Notes under the pieces: model-generated
What the model was told of the DNA's origin: nothing
Seen by the model: the letters and a program-made list of their open reading frames with translations, nothing else
Database searches by the model: none
In this document: piece by piece, positions 6,782 to 10,098 of the stretch
Layout: each line of letters opens with the position of its first letter
Numbering within the stretch: the first letter of the stretch is position 1
Position numbers and translations under genes: made by a program
NCBI GenBank assembly: GCA_934183145.1
Contig: CAKPSA010000044.1
Span: 1 to 10,098, forward strand
Reading direction: 5' to 3'
Source: an uncultured Veillonella sp.
Lineage (GTDB): Bacteria > Bacillota > Negativicutes > Veillonellales > Veillonellaceae
Length of the DNA stretch: 10,098 nucleotides

Positions 6782-7822
6782 TTACCATAAACCAATCATA
6801 TGTTGTGCAGCTAGGCTGACTGCTGTGATGGTAATCCAGCAACAAGCACCCAATGCAAGGGCAGAACCACCGGATTTTATCAATTTTACGATATTGGTAT
6901 TAAGACCGATAGCAACCATTGCCATTGTAATAAAGTATTTGGAAATAGTTTTGAATACGCTCAAGAATTGAATATCTACATTCGCATAGGATAATGCTGT
7001 TGTAATAAGAGAACAAATTACAAAGTATAAAACAAATTTAGGGAAGATTTTAGCGATGCTAACACTGCTACCATCAGTTTGAGCAGCATTTTGTTTTGCT
7101 TTATATACTTGGTAACTTGCTAAACCTAAACAGATAGGAATGATAGCGAGGGTACGTGTTAATTTAACAATTGTTGCATATTCTAGTACTTGTGTACCAG
7201 TACCTTTCATACTATCCCATACGGCAGCAGTAGCTGTTACAGAGGATGTATCGTTTACGGCTGTACCAGCAAATAGACCAAAGCCCATATTAGAAAGACC
7301 AATAGCATCGCCAAATTGAGGGAATACAAATGCTGCTACTACATTGAAGAAGAATACAACGGAGATTGCTTGGGCAATATCTTGATCCTCTGCCTTGATG
7401 ACTGGTGCGGCTGCAGCGATGGCAGAACCACCACAAATGGAGGAGCCTACGCCGATAAGCACAGCTGTATTAGAGTCGATATGAGTGAGGCGATAGATAA
7501 CATAGGACACGATTAAAGATGTAGCGATGGTTGAAATAATGACAGGTAATGAAATCCAACCTACATGTAAAATCTGTGTAATGTTTAAGCCAAAGCCCAA
7601 TAAAATAACGGCCCATTGTAAAATCTTTTTAGATGTGAAGCCGATGCCAGCACCAGTTTTTTCGCGTTTCCAAGATGTGAATACAGAGCCAATAATTATA
7701 CCTAAGATAATGGCAAAGATTGGACTACCGATAAGGTGAAATTCTAGGCCTAATAGCCAACAAGGAATAGCGAGGACCGCGCAGAGCAGAATGCCTGGCA
7801 ACGTTTTTTGATTGATACCCAT
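6782..7822 (-). CDS. YeiH/UPF0324-family integral membrane protein
   Basis: 346 residues, the usual length for the family (PF03601), with about ten hydrophobic segments. The conserved block GVGSSICGGSAIAAAAP lies at residues 124-140, followed by VIKAEDQDIAQAI, and the second-half motif GTAVNDTSSVTA is also present. The biochemical role is not firmly established; relatives have been linked to sulfite or sulfonate-derived export and, in E. coli, yeiH adjoins the LysR gene yeiE. The ATG at 7822 was chosen because AAGGAGG lies 8 bases before it; the longer frame from 7855 adds 11 residues that overlap this ribosome binding site. It is transcribed divergently from the carbonic anhydrase gene. Confidence 0.87.
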   Translation of the reverse strand: MGINQKTLPGILLCAVLAIPCWLLGLEFHLIGSPIFAIILGIIIGSVFTSWKREKTGAGIGFTSKKILQWAVILLGFGLNITQILHVGWISLPVIISTIATSLIVSYVIYRLTHIDSNTAVLIGVGSSICGGSAIAAAAPVIKAEDQDIAQAISVVFFFNVVAAFVFPQFGDAIGLSNMGFGLFAGTAVNDTSSVTATAAVWDSMKGTGTQVLEYATIVKLTRTLAIIPICLGLASYQVYKAKQNAAQTDGSSVSIAKIFPKFVLYFVICSLITTALSYANVDIQFLSVFKTISKYFITMAMVAIGLNTNIVKLIKSGGSALALGACCWITITAVSLAAQHMIGLW

Positions 7823-7837
7823 AATAAAAACCTCCTT

Positions 7838-7922
7838 ACTGTACATACAGTTCACGTCATATGTGGTATCATGTGGCGTTTCTCTTCTATAGTTTTAATA
7901 GTACCACATTGGGGGAATTATA
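7838..7922 (-). promoter_or_regulatory. Candidate promoter and operator region of yeiH
   Basis: On the minus strand a consensus TATAAT occupies 7922-7917, though the matching -35 is poor. Downstream of it is an inverted repeat, ATGTGGTA (7861-7868) with TACCACAT (7902-7909), with a further ATGTGG copy at 7871-7876. A short near-palindrome, ACTGTA-CA-TACAGT (7838-7851), sits just ahead of the ribosome binding site. These repeats lie in the predicted leader, where a repressor could act. The regulator is unknown. Confidence 0.4.
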
Positions 7923-8074
7923 ATCTACTAGTAATGTAAGAAATATACAGCATATTCATTTTTATAAATATATAAGAATAAAAGGTATAATAAATGAATA
8001 TTAATTATAAATATAGAATTAATATGAGCTTTGTGGCCTTCTTGTGAAGGAAATAGGTTATAATAAATATTTAT

Positions 8075-8120
8075 AGGTGATGAAAATCACTTGTTTTGTA
8101 GTGAATATGTTGTATATAAT
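8075..8120 (+). promoter_or_regulatory. Carbonic anhydrase promoter with Crp/Fnr-like site
   Basis: GTGAT-GAAA-ATCAC (8077-8090) is a perfect palindrome with the architecture of Crp/Fnr-family sites; it matches the Crp form GTGA-N6-TCAC and resembles Fnr TTGAT-N4-ATCAA. A promoter follows: TTGTTT (8091-8096), 18 bases, TATAAT (8115-8120). With a start point near 8125-8127 the palindrome is centred about 42-43 bases upstream, the classic class II activator position. The sequence and spacing are seen directly; activation by a Crp/Fnr-type protein is inference. Confidence 0.5.
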
Positions 8121-8164
8121 GAATAGAATCTATTTTATAGATAGAAATGTAAATGAGGTACCTT

Positions 8165-8710
8165 ATGATTGATATTAAAAAAATAATTGAAACCAATAAA
8201 GAATATGTGAAAAATCATCCTGAATTACCAAAGGCAGGATTAACAAGCCATCCTACTAAAAAATTAGGTATTGTCACATGTATGGATACACGTTTAGTCT
8301 GCATGTTAGAAGATGCATTAGGCTTTAATCGTGGTGAAATCATCGTTATAAAAACAGCCGGTAATAGCGTAACACAACCAATCGATAATATCGTACAAAG
8401 CTTGCTAGTTGCTACTTATGGTATGGAGATTGAGGATGTATTAGTTATTGGCCATGAAAACTGCGGTATGATTGACTTCTCTGCTACTACATTTATGGAG
8501 TCCATGAAAGCAAAAGGTATTAGTGAAGATGCGATTCGCATGATCGAACCAGGCCTTATTGACTGGATGGATCGTTTCCATATCTCCGAAGACAATGTAA
8601 TCTATACAGTTAACTTCTTGCGTAACCATCCACTATTCCCGAAAGGAATGGGATTCTATGGTGGCATGATGGACCCTGATACAGGCGAATTCCGTTATAT
8701 TGAAATTTAG
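8165..8710 (+). CDS. Beta-class carbonic anhydrase
   Basis: 181 residues. It contains the zinc and catalytic motifs of beta-carbonic anhydrases: CMDTR with Cys39, Asp41 and Arg43 (Cys ligand plus the Asp-Arg dyad), KTAGNS at 63-68, and GHENCGM with His97 and Cys100 as the remaining zinc ligands. The length fits the compact group of bacterial beta enzymes. It interconverts CO2 and bicarbonate in the cytoplasm, which would supply bicarbonate to carboxylases; biotin-dependent carboxylases are a possible link to the bio genes next door. The ATG at 8165 was chosen because GAGG lies 6 bases upstream; the start at 8153 would overlap that site. The gene has its own promoter and terminator and appears monocistronic. 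Confidence 0.92.
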   Translation: MIDIKKIIETNKEYVKNHPELPKAGLTSHPTKKLGIVTCMDTRLVCMLEDALGFNRGEIIVIKTAGNSVTQPIDNIVQSLLVATYGMEIEDVLVIGHENCGMIDFSATTFMESMKAKGISEDAIRMIEPGLIDWMDRFHISEDNVIYTVNFLRNHPLFPKGMGFYGGMMDPDTGEFRYIEI

Positions 8711-8753
8711 TGGTGGCCTCGATGGGGCCCCTCTACATAACTACATTTAGGTA

Positions 8754-8790
8754 AAAAAGAGTGATGACTAACCTCATCACTCTTTTTCTT
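8754..8790 (+). terminator. Intrinsic terminator after the carbonic anhydrase gene
   Basis: GAGTGATGA (8759-8767) pairs perfectly with TCATCACTC (8774-8782), extended by A5/T5 tracts (8754-8758 and 8783-8787), with a 6-base loop. The A and T tracts make it potentially bidirectional. Confidence 0.92.
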
Positions 8791-8805
8791 TTCCCCCTAT
8801 ATCGC

Positions 8806-9019
8806 CAACCTATTATTAGCGTATTCAAAGAGGTTGGATATAACTCTATGGGACTAGTTCGGCGGTAATGTTATAAAAAGCAGTGTTCCTAAGCGAAGCG
8901 CGACTTAGCTCGCTTTGGAGCAAGGTGGTTAGGGACACTGCTTTTTAATTAAAATCTAGCGTTGTATCCGGGCCCCATAGAGTTATAACAATGTAAACTA
9001 GAATGCTAATAATAGGTTG
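8806..9019. repeat. Triple nested inverted-repeat element
   Basis: Three perfect inverted repeats lie one inside the other. Outer: CAACCTATTATTAGC (8806-8820) with 9005-9019, 15 bp, extendable by ATTC/GAAT across a 2-base bulge. Middle: TATAACTCTATGGG (8839-8852) with 8974-8987, 14 bp. Inner: 8875-8892 with TTAGGGACACTGCTTTTT (8929-8946), 18 bp with one G-U pair. The loop 8893-8928 is 22/36 G+C, far richer than the surroundings, and can form a further small stem, 8894-8900 with 8911-8917. No convincing protein is encoded. CTATAT occurs on both sides (8797-8802 and 9021-9026), a possible target duplication. It may be a MITE-like insertion, a structured RNA or a composite terminator; the pairing is certain, the interpretation is not. 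Confidence 0.85.
8875..8950. terminator. Inner hairpin of the nested element, possibly a bidirectional terminator
   Basis: The inner stem begins with AAAAAGCAGTGT and ends with ACACTGCTTTTT, so either strand's transcript would have a long stem followed by five U residues. The loop of 36 bases is longer than in the other terminators in this window. Confidence 0.5.
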
Positions 9020-9088
9020 ACTATATATTCCGTTTGGCTGTATATTGTAATTAGATTGTAAACTTACTCACATAAATTAGTTAACCTA
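9017..9088 (+). promoter_or_regulatory. bioD promoter with BirA-operator-like element
   Basis: TTGACT (9017-9022), an 18-base spacer and TATATT (9041-9046) form a reasonable promoter; the first bases of the -35 belong to the right arm of the nested repeat. Just past the predicted start point, TTGTAAAC (9056-9063) and GTTAACC (9080-9086) face each other across 16 bases. This resembles BirA operators (TTGTAAACC or TTGTTAACC facing their inverse), with half-site spacing close to that reported for Firmicutes. Repression by biotin-loaded BirA is therefore likely but inferred; the right half is imperfect. Confidence 0.55.
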
Positions 9089-9121
9089 TGCGGCGCTAAG
9101 TATCGCTGAGAGGAGACCTGT

Positions 9122-9874
9122 ATGAAGCAGTTAGGTATTTCTATAATTGGAACAGATACAGATGTAGGCAAGACGTTTGTGACAGGATTGCTAGGGGCTA
9201 TGGCTGTCGATGATGGTTTTGCAGTTGGTATGGTTAAACCGGTGTCATCTAGCGCGGTACCTTTTCCTGAATGTGTAACGATGGATGAGGATAATTATAA
9301 TGTGGATCTTGAAAGCAAGGATGCTACGCATTTGATGCGTGCTGCAGGTATTCCTGAATCCCGTCGTCATGAAGTAAATCCATATGCTATCGCTGGTGAT
9401 TTTTCTCCTCGTCTTGCAGCAGAGTTATCTGGTATAGAAATCGATTATGATGGTGTAGTAGCTCATACATTAGATGTTGTTAATCGCTATGATCTAACCT
9501 TTGTAGAAGGTGCTGGTGGTATTACAACACCGCTCTATGGTGATAAAACTTTCACAGATTTGATGAAAGATATTAAATTACCAGCTATCGTTGTTGCTGA
9601 TGGCCGATTGGGCTCCATTAACCGCGCTATTTTGACCTGTGAATACGCAAAGATGCATGGTATCGAGGTGAAAGCCATCATCGTAAATGATACGACTGCA
9701 GTAGATCCGTTCTTGTTAAAAACAAATGTAGAAGATATGGAGCGTTATACAGAAATTCCTGTAGTGGCTGTTGTGCCGCCATACCAAGGTCCAGACATTC
9801 AAAAGGTTCAGCTTGGTTGGGCTCGGTCTTTTGTGGACTCTAAGAAGGTATGGAATACAGTACTAGGTATATAG
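9122..9874 (+). CDS. bioD: Dethiobiotin synthetase
   Basis: 250 residues. BioD closes the ureido ring of 7,8-diaminopelargonic acid with CO2 and ATP, giving dethiobiotin, the penultimate step of biotin synthesis in the cytoplasm. The P-loop GTDTDVGKT is at 10-18, the substrate-binding KPVSSS begins at Lys39, EGAGG at 129-133 is the conserved acidic and glycine segment, and IIVND near residue 190 fits the nucleotide-base contact. The length is slightly above the roughly 225-240 of many homologues. The ATG at 9122 has AGGAG 6 bases upstream. bioA follows 120 bases later on the same strand with no terminator between, so the two are probably one operon under the BirA-like site upstream. The CO2 substrate makes the nearby carbonic anhydrase a suggestive but unproven partner. 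Confidence 0.95.
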   Translation: MKQLGISIIGTDTDVGKTFVTGLLGAMAVDDGFAVGMVKPVSSSAVPFPECVTMDEDNYNVDLESKDATHLMRAAGIPESRRHEVNPYAIAGDFSPRLAAELSGIEIDYDGVVAHTLDVVNRYDLTFVEGAGGITTPLYGDKTFTDLMKDIKLPAIVVADGRLGSINRAILTCEYAKMHGIEVKAIIVNDTTAVDPFLLKTNVEDMERYTEIPVVAVVPPYQGPDIQKVQLGWARSFVDSKKVWNTVLGI

Positions 9875-9994
9875 TAGTTAGATATTGTAATTTAACTTAG
9901 GCTAATTATTTATAGTAATAGATTGTTATAGTAATTGAGTATTATAGGTATTGAGAGTTATAGTTTGTAAAATTTGTACGTATGAGGTGACAAA
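9875..9994 (+). other. bioD-bioA intergenic spacer
   Basis: 120 AT-rich bases with no hairpin resembling a terminator and no well-spaced promoter. A 9-base direct repeat, TATAGTAAT, occurs at 9911-9919 and 9927-9935. The bioA ribosome binding site GAGGTGA is at 9984-9990. Confidence 0.4.
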
Positions 9995-10098
9995 ATGGCA
10001 GAGAAACAGCTTTCACAAGCGGCACAATGGGACCATGAGTTTGTATGGCATCCATTTACACAAATGCAAGATTGGTTAGCACAAGAACCAGTAGTAAT
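9995..10098 (+). CDS. bioA: Adenosylmethionine-8-amino-7-oxononanoate aminotransferase, N-terminus (partial)
   Basis: The first 34 codons are present and the gene runs off the window. The ATG at 9995 follows GAGGTGA by 4 bases. The peptide contains VWHPFTQM at residues 17-24, the N-terminal signature of BioA enzymes (E. coli has IWHPYTSM), where the Trp helps form the substrate pocket. BioA uses PLP and S-adenosylmethionine to aminate KAPA, giving the diaminopelargonic acid that BioD consumes. Its place directly after bioD supports the assignment. Confidence 0.88.
   Translation, partial: MAEKQLSQAAQWDHEFVWHPFTQMQDWLAQEPVV

Noticed and set aside
6360..6971. Plus-strand open frames across the exporter and yeiH genes
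   Set aside because: They are antisense to two clearly recognisable membrane proteins and have no ribosome binding sites.
8701..8735. G+C-rich GGCC-containing hairpin right after the carbonic anhydrase stop
   Set aside because: The stem is short and imperfect with no T-run, and the clear terminator is 20 bases further on.
8790..9121. Small protein or tRNA gene in the carbonic anhydrase to bioD gap
   Set aside because: No open frame with a ribosome binding site is visible. The G+C-rich core does not form a cloverleaf with T-loop or anticodon features; the long inverted repeats explain the structure.

Overview
The window reads as the chromosome of a Negativicutes bacterium, most likely Veillonella or a close relative. 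It is AT-rich, with Firmicutes-style ribosome binding sites. Despite that, it encodes an outer-membrane beta-barrel anchored by an N-terminal SLH domain (the OmpM-type porin of diderm Firmicutes), the end of a respiratory nitrate reductase gamma subunit, and the start of a biotin operon. The genus call is inference from gene content and was not checked by a search.

Layout. 1-102 is the 3' end of narI, closed by a strong terminator. 422-3295 is a small locus of one SLH porin flanked on both sides by paralogous, stand-alone, bis-heme ferric-reductase-like membrane proteins. A Fur-box-like sequence overlaps the predicted porin promoter. 3626-4831 is an MFS exporter with two inverted repeats in its leader. 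A perfect (TAGTTG)8 hexanucleotide array separates it from a LysR-type regulator (5018-5902). Facing the regulator from the minus strand are a LysE/ArgO-type amino-acid exporter (6032-6646) and a YeiH/UPF0324 membrane protein (6782-7822). Divergent from yeiH is a beta-carbonic anhydrase (8165-8710) whose promoter carries a Crp/Fnr-like palindrome. The last part is bioD (9122-9874) and the first 34 codons of bioA (from 9995), running off the edge.

How the genes may work together. The porin and the downstream heme protein probably share a transcript: the 140-base gap holds no strong terminator and there is a clear one after the second gene. The Fur-like site and the reductase-like heme proteins suggest an iron-responsive, envelope-spanning electron-transfer or metal-uptake module, but no flavin subunit is present in the window. 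bioD and bioA encode consecutive steps in reverse order (BioA makes the substrate of BioD), and a BirA-operator-like element sits just downstream of the predicted bioD start point.

The most unusual structure is at 8806-9019, between the carbonic anhydrase and bioD. Three separate perfect inverted repeats are nested one inside another around a GC-rich core, possibly flanked by a 6-base direct repeat. The right arm supplies the apparent -35 box of bioD. It looks like a MITE-like insertion or a structured non-coding element and is the best candidate here for something undescribed.
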